Assembly (NCBI RefSeq): GCF_900109355.1
Contig: NZ_FOBF01000013.1
Coordinates: 62,001 to 126,000, forward strand
Reading direction: 5' to 3'
Length of the DNA: 64,000 nucleotides
Source: Nonomuraea pusilla
GTDB taxonomy: Bacteria > Actinomycetota > Actinomycetes > Streptosporangiales > Streptosporangiaceae
In this document: in pieces, positions 24,655-32,420 of the stretch
Position numbering within the stretch: position 1 is the first letter of the stretch
How the letters are laid out: each line of letters opens with the position of its first letter
Position numbers and translations under genes: made by a program
Notes under the pieces: generated by a model
What the model was told of the DNA's origin: nothing
Databases searched by the model: none
The model's input: only the letters and a program-made list of their open reading frames with translations

Positions 24655-25830
24655 TCATCCGCAGGTCGCGAAGGGACCGCCGGCTCCGAACACGAGCCGC
24701 GCGAAGTTCTCGCCGATGCGGCGGTGTCCCGCGGGATCGGGGTGGACCTCGTCGGGCAGCGGGAGCTCCGCGTAGTCCGTCTCGCCGTAAAGGTCACGGC
24801 CGTCGAGGTAGTGCAGGTTCGGGTCGTCGGCCGTCCGCTGTTCGACGATCCGCGCGAGCTCGTCGCGGACGACGTTGAGCGTCAGGCGCCCGGCGGCGCG
24901 CTCGGCCGGATCGCCGGTGGCCTTGAACCGCAGGGTGCCGCCGTCGAGGTCGGGCGCGAGCGGGCCGGGGGTGTCCTCCTGGACCGGGCACAGGATGGGC
25001 GACACGACCAGCAGCGGAGTGGCCGGATGCCCTTCGCGGATGGTGTCCAGGAAGCCGTGGACCGCAGGGGTGAAGGCGCGCAGACGCATCACGTCGCCGT
25101 TGACGACGTTGATGCCGAGCTTGAGGCTGATCAGGTCCGCGGGGGTGTCCCGCATCGCGCGGGCGGTGAACGGATCGAGCAGCGCGCTGCCGCTGAACCC
25201 CAGGTTGACCAGTTCCACTCCGCCCTGGGCGGCTGCCAGGGCCGGCCAGATGGCAGTCGGGTGGGCGGCGTTCGAGCCGTGGCTGATGGAACTGCCGTGG
25301 TGCAGCCACACCCTGCGCCCGCTGTCCCGCGCCGGCTCGACCGGGGCATCGGTGCGCAGGGCGATCAGCTCGGTGATCTCAGTGTGCGGAAGCCAGATCT
25401 CGACGTTCTTGTCACCGGCCGGCAGACCGGTGAAGCGGGCGGTGCCGGCGGGCCCCTCACGCAGTTCGGCGGCCTGGGTGACCATGTCGACGATCGTGCG
25501 GACGTTGCCGCCGGGCACCGTGGCCTGTGCGGCGAGACGGCCGTCGACGAGCAGGTCGTACACGCCGTCCGCCGGGGCAGGGAAACCTCGGTAGGCCCGC
25601 TTGGTGGGCAACGCGTCCAGTTCGATCGTGGTGGCCCGCGTGCGGAAGGCCAGCCGCACGCCGGAGGGCTGCGCCTCGGCCATGGCGAGCTGGTTGTCGG
25701 GGATCTGCCGGCGTGCACGAGCGGGCAGCCGGTGCGGCAGCAGACCCTGAGCGGTCGCTTCCAGGTCCAGAGAACCGCGCAGCATGTCCGCGGTGACAGG
25801 TGTGGTGATCCAGTCGGGCTCGGTGCTCAT
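24655..25830 (-). CDS. SGNH/GDSL-type hydrolase
   Basis: 391 aa from ATG at 25830. N-terminal ~170 residues form a beta-rich carbohydrate-binding-like domain. The SGNH core follows: block I H-G-S-S-I-S-H-G (~200), block II G-F-S-G-S-A, block III L-K-L-G-I-N-V (Asn), and block V P-D-E-V-H-P-D-P-A-G-H with catalytic D and H. No signal peptide, so cytoplasmic. Such two-domain SGNH enzymes usually act as carbohydrate or acyl esterases. A CCTAA-N5-TTAGG dyad lies upstream. Confidence 0.85.
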   Translation of the reverse strand: MSTEPDWITTPVTADMLRGSLDLEATAQGLLPHRLPARARRQIPDNQLAMAEAQPSGVRLAFRTRATTIELDALPTKRAYRGFPAPADGVYDLLVDGRLAAQATVPGGNVRTIVDMVTQAAELREGPAGTARFTGLPAGDKNVEIWLPHTEITELIALRTDAPVEPARDSGRRVWLHHGSSISHGSNAAHPTAIWPALAAAQGGVELVNLGFSGSALLDPFTARAMRDTPADLISLKLGINVVNGDVMRLRAFTPAVHGFLDTIREGHPATPLLVVSPILCPVQEDTPGPLAPDLDGGTLRFKATGDPAERAAGRLTLNVVRDELARIVEQRTADDPNLHYLDGRDLYGETDYAELPLPDEVHPDPAGHRRIGENFARLVFGAGGPFATCG

Positions 25831-25915
25831 CGCCTCAGCCTGTTCTTCTGGCGCGCCCGGCCAGGGCGGCGAACCTTGACCACAACGTTCCTCCCCTATG
25901 ACGAAAGCCATTCTA

Positions 25916-25930
25916 CCTAATATCCTTAGG
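25916..25930. promoter_or_regulatory. CCTAA-N5-TTAGG dyad upstream of the SGNH hydrolase
   Basis: CCTAATATCCTTAGG is a perfect 5-bp inverted repeat with a 5-bp centre, in an AT-rich island (25905-25950) unlike the surrounding GC-rich DNA. A further half-site CATTAGG occurs at 25946-25951. It sits ~86 bp before the hydrolase start and just after the stop of the SARP gene. Confidence 0.4.
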
Positions 25931-25946
25931 CAAATAAGCCTGTCCA

Positions 25947-27989
25947 TTAGGAGGCCGCGCTGGCCAAGGTGGCGAGGTGGCGGGAGACCGGGCCCATGGT
26001 GAGCAGGCCGCTGCCCGCGGCCAGCTCCCCCGCCGCGGGCGCCAGCGCGGCCGCCGCTCGCCGCATCGTCGCCCGGTCGCCGAGCGCGACGGCGGCGCGG
26101 GCGGCGAGGCACCACAGCGCCTCCATCAGCAGGTCGTGCGGAGGGTCGGGCAGCTCGCGGAGCGCCGCCGACGCCTCCTCCTCCCGGCCGCGCCCGATCA
26201 GCAGCAGCGGGCGGGCCCATGGCTCGTACGGCCCCCAAGCGGCGTGCTCCAGGTCCAGGAGGGGCAGGCCGCGCCGCACGCGCGAGCACAGCAGCGCGAG
26301 CGGCGGCAGGCCGTCCTCCAGTCCCGGCATGCCGGAGCCGTCGAGCCGTCGCGCGGCCTCGCGGTAGGCCGCTTCCACCCGGTCCGCCGGCGCCCGGCCT
26401 GCGGCGTCGAGCCGCATCGCCCGGTACCACTGCGTGAACACGCCCGCGAGCGGCAGCTCGTGCCGTACGGCCAGGAGGTCCACCGCGGCGGCGTGCCTGT
26501 CGGCCTCCTCCAGGTCGGCGAGCGCGGCGCGGGCCTGCAGCCGGATCAGACGGCCCAGCACCTCGAAGGTGACCAGGCCGTGCGCGGCGGACAGGGCGAC
26601 CAGTTCCGCGCCGATCGCGTCACGCTCCCCCGCCAGGCCGGCCCGGTGGAAGGTCTGCATGAACACGCCGTTGAGCGCGAAAGCCAGCAGAGCGGGGTCG
26701 TCCAGGCGGCGGGCGAGACGTTCGGCCTCCCGCGCCGCCTCAGCCGCCCGCGGTGAGCCGCCACCGCGCGACTCCAGCGCGACGACGGCCAGCAACCGCG
26801 CCCGCGGCCCAGGACTGCCGGGGAGGGCGGACAGCGCGCGTTCGGCGGCCGCCACCACCTGCGCCGCCTGGGCCGGGTCGTCGGAGCGGGGCCAGATCGC
26901 CGGGACGTCGTACGCGCCGATGACGCGCGCGGTCAGCTCGGGGTCGCCCAGTTCCTCGGCGGCGGCCACCGCGGCGAGCCGCTGCTCCCGCGCCGCGCTG
27001 AGCCCGCCGCCTCCGGTCACCGCGAGGCCGCGCAGCAGGCCCACCGTGGACTCCAGCCTGGCCCTGGCTCCGGGCGGCACGGCCTGGTCGAAGGCGGCCG
27101 CCGCCCGCGTCCACACCCGCTCGGCCGCCGCGGCGGCACCCGCGTCCGCCTCAGCGGTCAGGGGGCCGGCGTCACGAGGAGGCGGGGCGGCCTGGCCGGG
27201 GGTGAGGTGAGGGGCCTGGTGGAGGATGTCGGTCTCCAGGCGGCGCAGCGCCGGGCCCGGGTCGAGGCCGAGCTGCTCGGCGAGGAGCGTCCTCGCCCGG
27301 CGCAGCACGGCGAGCGCGTCGCCCTGCCGGCCGCAGCGGTAGAGGGCGAGAGCGAGCAGTCTCCAGGCGTCCTCGCGCCAGGGGTGGGCGGCGGCGTGCG
27401 CGTCGAGATCGGGCACCGCCTCGGCCGCCATGCCGAGGGCGAGTCTGGCGTCGGCCAGGCGTTCGACGGCCTGCAGCCGCAGCTCGGCCAGGCGGGAGCG
27501 GTCCGCGCGGGCCCAGTGCTCGTCGGCGAACTCGGCGTACGCGGGCCCCCTCCACCACCCCAGCGCCTCCCGGAGCCGGGCGAGCGCCTGCCCGGGCGGC
27601 AGGGCGGCGCTGGCGGCGACGGCCTGTTCGAAGCGCCAGGCGTCCACGGCGTCGGGCTGGGCGCGCAGCGCGTAGCCGGGGCCCTCGGTGACGAGGAGGC
27701 GCGAGGCGGCGCGCGGCGGCCGCTCGGGCTCCAGCGCGCGGCGCAGCGCGGCGACGAACGTGCGCACCGCGCCCACCGCGCCGGGGGGCGGGTCGTCCCA
27801 CAGGTCCTCGACCAGGCGGGCGACGGGGACGACGCGGCGGCGGGCGACGATGAGCCTGGCCAGCACGGCGCGGTGCCGAGGCCCCCTCAGGGCGATCACC
27901 TCGCCGCGCGGCTCCCCCGCCACGGGCGGGGTGTCACCGGCGGCCTGCCAGGCCGTCACCGGGCCGAGCACTCCGAACGCGACCGTCAC
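25947..27989 (-). CDS. SARP-type (BTAD) transcriptional regulator
   Basis: 680 aa. N-terminal OmpR-like winged helix (~1-105: F-G-V-L-G-P-V, R-H-R-A-V-L-A-R-L, R-T-F-V-A-A-L-R-R-A-L-E, G-P-G-Y-A-L), then the bacterial transcriptional activator domain (~110-255: R-F-E-Q-A-V, W-R-G-P-A-Y, A-H-P-W-R-E, A-L-Y-R-C-G-R-Q-G-D-A-L-A-V). The remaining ~400 residues are Ala/Arg-rich helical, TPR-like repeats; there is no NB-ARC ATPase. SARPs bind direct heptamer repeats near -35; such a repeat lies just upstream of this gene, between it and the divergent hydrolase. Confidence 0.9.
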   Translation of the reverse strand: MTVAFGVLGPVTAWQAAGDTPPVAGEPRGEVIALRGPRHRAVLARLIVARRRVVPVARLVEDLWDDPPPGAVGAVRTFVAALRRALEPERPPRAASRLLVTEGPGYALRAQPDAVDAWRFEQAVAASAALPPGQALARLREALGWWRGPAYAEFADEHWARADRSRLAELRLQAVERLADARLALGMAAEAVPDLDAHAAAHPWREDAWRLLALALYRCGRQGDALAVLRRARTLLAEQLGLDPGPALRRLETDILHQAPHLTPGQAAPPPRDAGPLTAEADAGAAAAAERVWTRAAAAFDQAVPPGARARLESTVGLLRGLAVTGGGGLSAAREQRLAAVAAAEELGDPELTARVIGAYDVPAIWPRSDDPAQAAQVVAAAERALSALPGSPGPRARLLAVVALESRGGGSPRAAEAAREAERLARRLDDPALLAFALNGVFMQTFHRAGLAGERDAIGAELVALSAAHGLVTFEVLGRLIRLQARAALADLEEADRHAAAVDLLAVRHELPLAGVFTQWYRAMRLDAAGRAPADRVEAAYREAARRLDGSGMPGLEDGLPPLALLCSRVRRGLPLLDLEHAAWGPYEPWARPLLLIGRGREEEASAALRELPDPPHDLLMEALWCLAARAAVALGDRATMRRAAAALAPAAGELAAGSGLLTMGPVSRHLATLASAAS

Positions 27990-28027
27990 CTGCTCCCCTC
28001 CCCTGTCTCTCCGCCCACCGTAGCGGC

Positions 28028-28045
28028 GCTCATCGGATGCTCATC
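28028..28045. promoter_or_regulatory. SARP-style direct repeat (two heptamers, 11-bp period)
   Basis: GCTCATC (28028-28034), GGAT spacer, GCTCATC (28039-28045). Perfect heptamers with a 4-bp spacer give the one-turn spacing used by SARP regulators. It lies 38 bp before the SARP start codon and 47 bp before the divergent hydrolase start, so it could serve either gene. Confidence 0.5.
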
Positions 28046-28059
28046 CGCGCCCGGCAGGC

Positions 28060-28073
28060 TGGGACGCGTCCCA
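28060..28073. promoter_or_regulatory. Perfect 14-bp palindrome in the hydrolase 5' region
   Basis: TGGGACGCGTCCCA, a perfect dyad ending 19 bp before the ATG at 28093 and next to the SARP-style repeat. Could be an operator or a short RNA hairpin near the ribosome site (GACGAGGAG). Confidence 0.35.
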
Positions 28074-28092
28074 CCAGACGAGGAGTGAACCC

Positions 28093-28974
28093 ATGCCTGC
28101 GCCTGTCCTTTCCGGTTTCGACTACCTGCGTGTTCCCGTGGCCGAGGGCGTGTCGCTCAACGCCGCCGTCGGCGGCTCGGGCAGCCCGGTCGTGCTGCTG
28201 CACGGCTTTCCGCAGACCCACCTGATGTGGCGGCACGTCGCCGCCGACCTCGCGGCCGACCACACCGTGATCTGCCCCGACCTGCGCGGGTACGGCGCCA
28301 GCGACAAGCCGCCCGCGACCGGCGAGGACGTCTACGCCAAGCGGACGATGGCGGCCGACGTCGTGGCCCTGGCCGCGGAGCTGGGGTTCGACCGCTTCGC
28401 GCTCGCCGGGCACGACCGCGGCGCGCTGGTCGCCTTCCGCGCCGCGCTCGACCACCCCGCGGCGGTCACCCACCTGGCCTGCCTCGACGTGCTGCCCACG
28501 GCCGAGATGTGGGACGTGCTGCACGGCGCGGGGGCGGCGGTCGCCTTCCACCTGTATCTGATGGCGCAGCCGCCCGGCCTGCCCGAGCGGATGATCGCCG
28601 CCGAAGCCGACGCGTTCTTCGGCCACTTCCTGGACGTGTGGACGGGCGACCCCGCGGCGATGCCGGGCGAGTACCGGGACGCCTACCTGGACGCCTGCCG
28701 GGCCGCGGTGCCGTCGATCGTGGCCGACTACCGGGCCTCCGCCGGGATCGACGTCGTCCACGACCTCGCCGACAGGCGGGCGGGCAACGGGCTGCGCATG
28801 CCGGTCACGGTGATGCAGCAGGACTGGGGCGCCGCCCTCGGCTACGACGCGGCGGCGCTGTGGGGGGCCTGGGCGCCCGACCTGCGCCATCTCACCGTCA
28901 AGTCCGGCCACTTCATGGCGGAGGAGTCCCCGTCGGACGTCGTCGCGGCCCTGCGCGACCTGCTGTCACGCTGA
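28093..28974 (+). CDS. Alpha/beta hydrolase (haloacetate dehalogenase / epoxide hydrolase-like)
   Basis: 293 aa. Oxyanion loop V-L-L-H-G-F-P-Q-T-H-L-M-W (~34-46), nucleophile elbow G-H-D-R-G-A (Asp nucleophile, ~111-116), catalytic His in S-G-H-F-M-A-E-E-S-P near the C-terminus. An Asp nucleophile and the R-x-x-R-A-A following it match the fluoroacetate dehalogenase/epoxide hydrolase group rather than esterases. Cytoplasmic. Divergent from the SARP regulator, which may activate it through the direct repeat between them. Confidence 0.85.
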   Translation: MPAPVLSGFDYLRVPVAEGVSLNAAVGGSGSPVVLLHGFPQTHLMWRHVAADLAADHTVICPDLRGYGASDKPPATGEDVYAKRTMAADVVALAAELGFDRFALAGHDRGALVAFRAALDHPAAVTHLACLDVLPTAEMWDVLHGAGAAVAFHLYLMAQPPGLPERMIAAEADAFFGHFLDVWTGDPAAMPGEYRDAYLDACRAAVPSIVADYRASAGIDVVHDLADRRAGNGLRMPVTVMQQDWGAALGYDAAALWGAWAPDLRHLTVKSGHFMAEESPSDVVAALRDLLSR

Positions 28975-29194
28975 CCGCCCGGCGCTCGCCGGCGCTCTCA
29001 CCGCGGGAACGGCCGTCTCCGGCGGCACCACCGTGGACAGCGTCCGGGGTGGCGTGCCGCACAGCCGCTGCAGCGTGAACGGCGCGAGGGGCGGGTCCCA
29101 AGTGGTTACCAGCCGATTCCAAGGGGCCCGCGCCAACGTGATCTCGTCTCGCCCGGTTGGGGCGAGAGAGTCCGTCGACAGGGGGAACATCCGC

Positions 29195-30010
29195 ATGAGA
29201 GAGACGAGAACGCGGTCGATCGTGGCCACGACGGGGACGGCGCTCGCCCTGAGCACGGCGCTCAGCTGTACCGCGGGCCCCGCCGACGCGTCCGACCTGG
29301 CCGAAACGGCCGGTTCGGCCAGGTCGGCGGCGGCCGCGGAGCCCTACGTCGTGAAGGGCAGGGCGGTCGACTCGGCCGGCAGGCCGATCAAAGGCGTCAA
29401 GGTCGTGGTGAAGGACCAGCGCTACTACAACAGCAACATCGTGCTCGACACCGGTGCCGACGGTGGCTACAGCGCGCCGCTGCCGCACGAGCCGTCCTCC
29501 TGGGTGGCCGGCGCATCGCTGACCCGCCAGTACCACGGCACGTGGTACACCTTCGACCTGGAACCCTCCTCCACCGGTTCCTTCCGGGCCGGCGCCGGAG
29601 CCGTCCGCGACTTCACCTGGCGCATCACCGGCAGGCGTCCGGGCGCCGACGGCCGCTACTACGGCGGGCTGGTCGCCACGAACCTCTGGTTCGACGACCT
29701 CCCCGAGGAGACCGTCGACCAGGACAACGTGCGGTTGAAGCTGACCCCGACCGTCCCGCTGATCGACGGCAGCAAGGGCAAGGTCATCTCCGGCCGCAAG
29801 CCCGTCTACACCGACAGCGGCTGGGCGGTGGTCGACGTACCCCTCGGCCGCTACAAGATCACCGCGACCTACCACTCCCCCAGCAGCGGCAAGGTCTACC
29901 CGCTGCAGGTGAAGCAGACCGGAGCCTCCACCTTCGGCTCTCAGGTCACCTGCGACTTCGAGCAGAGCGGGACCAACCAGAGGATCCGGCTGGAGGTCAA
30001 GTTCGCCTGA
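29195..30010 (+). CDS. Secreted carboxypeptidase-regulatory-like domain protein
   Basis: 271 aa from ATG at 29195 with GGGGGAA upstream. Sec signal: basic start then T-G-T-A-L-A-L-S-T-A-L-S with a likely A-D-A cleavage near residue 31. Residues ~50-120 (V-K-G-R-A-V-D-S-A-G-R-P-I-K-G-V-K-V-V-V-K-D) form a carboxypeptidase-regulatory-like beta-sandwich, followed by a second beta-rich region rich in Thr/Ser/Tyr. A cysteine occurs in the signal and another near the end. Exported; probably a cell-surface or extracellular adhesin-like protein. No enzymatic motif. I see nothing convincing in the 220 bp upstream. Confidence 0.75.
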   Translation: MRETRTRSIVATTGTALALSTALSCTAGPADASDLAETAGSARSAAAAEPYVVKGRAVDSAGRPIKGVKVVVKDQRYYNSNIVLDTGADGGYSAPLPHEPSSWVAGASLTRQYHGTWYTFDLEPSSTGSFRAGAGAVRDFTWRITGRRPGADGRYYGGLVATNLWFDDLPEETVDQDNVRLKLTPTVPLIDGSKGKVISGRKPVYTDSGWAVVDVPLGRYKITATYHSPSSGKVYPLQVKQTGASTFGSQVTCDFEQSGTNQRIRLEVKFA

Positions 30011-30252
30011 GCGCTCCTGACGGGGATGCCTGGTTCCGGTCCGCCCGCCGCGACCCGCTTCCACTTGCGGGCCACCAGGGCCGGTCCTGGACCCCCGAGA
30101 CCGGACGCCTGCTCCAGCTGACGTGGAGCTTGATCGTCGCCTGCGAAGGGGCTGATCCGCCCTGGAGAGTAGGACGAGGGTCCTGGATCGCCTCTGGGGG
30201 AACCGTTTCCAGGCAGGAGGACATCGCCGGCTCGCGACGGCACGCTGAAACC

Positions 30253-31722
30253 ATGATCGCGATTCGCGCAATGATCCAGAGCAAGCGCCGCGGCAGGAGG
30301 GCATGGCCGGTCATCGCCGTGACGGCGGCGATGCTGGCGATGACGGCCCCGGCGGCGTCGGCTTCCCCGGATGACGGGCGGCTGGGATGGCGGCAGTGCG
30401 GGAGCGAGGGCGCGCCCTCGGACATGCAGTGCGCCTCGGTCGAGGTGCCCGTGGACTGGGCCGAGCCGGAGGGGCAGAAGATCACGCTGGACCTGGCCCG
30501 GCTGCCGGCCACCGACCCCGCACGCCGGATCGGCAGCGTCCTGGGCATCTCCAGCGGCTACGGGATCCAGGACCTGACCCGTTCCGCGGCGGACCTCACC
30601 GAGCTGCGGCGCAGGTTCGACCTGGTCGGCTACGACACGCGTACGACCACGTGGGTCGCCCGCATGCCCCAGGCCTGCATGCGGCCCGGGGCGTCCCTGC
30701 ACGACCCGCGCAGCCCCAAGGAGTTCGCGGCGCTGGCCGCGGCGATGAACGACGCGTTCGAGCAGTGCCGGCAGGCGGACCCGACCGGGCTGTCCGCGCA
30801 CCTGGACGCCTTGTCGATCGCCAGGGACACCGAGGCGATCCGCGAGGCGCTGGGCGAGGAGCGGCTGAGCTTCCTGGTCGGCGGCACCGGCGGGTCGGCG
30901 GCCGCCGCGTACGTCCGGCTGTTCCCGCAGCGCATCCGGGCGATGTACCTCGATGGAGTGAACAACCAGCCCGAGGGGTGGCCCGCGCAGCGGCTGCTGG
31001 CCCTGCCCGTCATGCGAGGGATGGCCACCAGGTTCGCCGACTGGTGCGCGGCGACTCCCGCCTGCGCGCTGCACGGTCAGGACGCCGAGGCGGTGTGGCT
31101 CAGACTCCTGCGGGATGCCGATCGCCATCCGATTCCGGTCACCTCGTCCCAGTACGGCGAGGGGAAGCTGACCGGTTGGCTGTTGACGTCCGCCCTCCCT
31201 CTTGACCCGGGCCCGCAGAACGCCGGCTGGCTCGCCTTCGCGGACGCGGTGGACAAGGCGCGGCACGGGGACGGGTCCGGGTTCGCCGATCAGGTCCTCT
31301 TCACCGCGCGGGTCGCGGCGACGCCCGCGGCTCTGGTGATGAGTTGCGGGGATGACCGGGGATACACCGGCTACGCCCAGCTTCAGGACTTCCGCAGGAA
31401 AGCACGGAAGATCGCTCCTGAGTACGCGGGAGCGGCCATCGACGCGCTCGGCTGCACAGGCTGGCCGCCGCCGGTCGCCAATCCGTCCCGCCCGCTGCCC
31501 ACGCGGGGTCTGCCGCCCTTCCTGGGGGTGGGCACCACGTGGGTCGACCACACGTCGACCAAGAGCTTCACCAGCATGTTCCCGGGATCGGTCACCATCC
31601 CCTACGACGGGCCCGGCCACGTCATGTACCTGTCGGGCAAGAAGTGCCCGATCCGGCACGCCACCAGGTACCTGACCGACCTGACCCTTCCGGAACCGGG
31701 CACGGTCTGCCCCGCCGAATGA
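30253..31722 (+). CDS. Secreted TAP-type alpha/beta hydrolase homologue, probably inactive
   Basis: 489 aa with a signal peptide (V-I-A-V-T-A-A-M-L-A-M-T-A-P-A-A-S-A). The layout matches the tripeptidyl aminopeptidase/S33 family: C-x-x-V-E-V-P-V-D-W near the start, S-I-A-R-D-T-E-A-I-R, A-A-Y-V-R-L-F-P-Q-R-I-R-A-M-Y-L-D-G-V, and a late G-P-G-H-V-M-Y. However, the oxyanion segment normally reading G-G-P-G is absent (S-V-L-G-I-S-S-G-Y), and the nucleophile elbow normally G-x-S-x-G reads V-G-G-T-G (about residue 212). The catalytic Ser is therefore missing. It may bind peptides without cleaving them. The cysteine pairs typical of the family remain. Confidence 0.8.
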   Translation: MIAIRAMIQSKRRGRRAWPVIAVTAAMLAMTAPAASASPDDGRLGWRQCGSEGAPSDMQCASVEVPVDWAEPEGQKITLDLARLPATDPARRIGSVLGISSGYGIQDLTRSAADLTELRRRFDLVGYDTRTTTWVARMPQACMRPGASLHDPRSPKEFAALAAAMNDAFEQCRQADPTGLSAHLDALSIARDTEAIREALGEERLSFLVGGTGGSAAAAYVRLFPQRIRAMYLDGVNNQPEGWPAQRLLALPVMRGMATRFADWCAATPACALHGQDAEAVWLRLLRDADRHPIPVTSSQYGEGKLTGWLLTSALPLDPGPQNAGWLAFADAVDKARHGDGSGFADQVLFTARVAATPAALVMSCGDDRGYTGYAQLQDFRRKARKIAPEYAGAAIDALGCTGWPPPVANPSRPLPTRGLPPFLGVGTTWVDHTSTKSFTSMFPGSVTIPYDGPGHVMYLSGKKCPIRHATRYLTDLTLPEPGTVCPAE

Positions 31723-31775
31723 TCGACGCTCGGGCCAGGCGCGGCGCCGGCTGAATCCCTGGCCTCGAGTGTTCC

Positions 31776-31795
31776 TCTCGCTCCCCACAGCGAGA
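31776..31795. other. Perfect 7-bp hairpin between hydrolase homologue and sigma factor
   Basis: TCTCGCT-CCCCAC-AGCGAGA. Lies 54 bp after the preceding stop and 46 bp before the sigma factor start. Without a T-tract it is only a possible terminator or 5' structure. Confidence 0.3.
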
Positions 31796-31841
31796 TCATG
31801 CGTCAGGTCCGGAGTCGCGGGCGGAGAAAAAGGGCGGTGAC

Positions 31842-32420
31842 GTGACGCAACCTCCTCGGGGGCTCACGCATGTAGAAGACATGAGATCCGAGATCATCCA
31901 CGCTCCGCCCGGTTCCCCGGGCGGCGGGGCATCGGCCGAAACGGTCGTGACCGAGTTGTTCGTCGTCCACGGGCTCTCGCTTGTGCGGTTGGCGTTCCTG
32001 CTGGTGGGTGACCAGGAAACCGCCGAGGACGTGGTCCAGGACGCGTTCGCCGCGGTGTACCGCAGGTGGGGCAGGCTGACCGACCGGGAGCAGGTGCTGC
32101 CGTACCTGCGCGCGGCCGTGGTCAACGGGTGCCGGATGGTCCTGCGGCGTAGAGCGATCATCGGGCGTTTCCGCGGCCGGCCTGAGGTTCCCTTCTGGTC
32201 GGCGGAGGCGGCGGCGTTGCTCGGGGAGACCCGGCGGCAGGTGTTCCTGGCCGTCCGGGCTCTGCCGCGACGCCAGCGCGAGGTGCTGGTGCTGCGTTTC
32301 TACCTCGACCTGTCGGAGGCGGAGATCGCCCAGGTGATGGGGGTCAGCCGCGGAACGGTCAAGTCGACAGCATCCCGGGCGCTGAAGGTGCTCGCCGTGA
32401 CCTTGCAGGAGGAGCGATGA
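31842..32420 (+). CDS. SigE-family ECF sigma factor
   Basis: 192 aa. Region 2 (~40-100) has L-V-R-L-A-F-L-L-V-G-D-Q-E-T-A-E-D-V-V-Q-D-A-F; region 4 (~130-185) has L-P-R-R-Q-R-E-V-L-V-L-R-F-Y and E-I-A-Q-V-M-G-V-S-R-G-T-V-K-S. This is the actinobacterial SigE-like ECF subgroup. The listed start is a GTG with AAAGGG upstream; the ATG at 31881 is an alternative that would remove 13 residues. ATGA overlap couples it to the membrane protein that follows, its likely antagonist. Confidence 0.9.
   Translation: MTQPPRGLTHVEDMRSEIIHAPPGSPGGGASAETVVTELFVVHGLSLVRLAFLLVGDQETAEDVVQDAFAAVYRRWGRLTDREQVLPYLRAAVVNGCRMVLRRRAIIGRFRGRPEVPFWSAEAAALLGETRRQVFLAVRALPRRQREVLVLRFYLDLSEAEIAQVMGVSRGTVKSTASRALKVLAVTLQEER

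Noticed and set aside
28975..29194. Possible gene remnant on the minus strand before the secreted protein
   Set aside because: Short open stretches exist but no residues match a family; not supportable.
31776..31795. Rho-independent terminator
   Set aside because: Perfect stem but no following T-run; recorded only as a hairpin.
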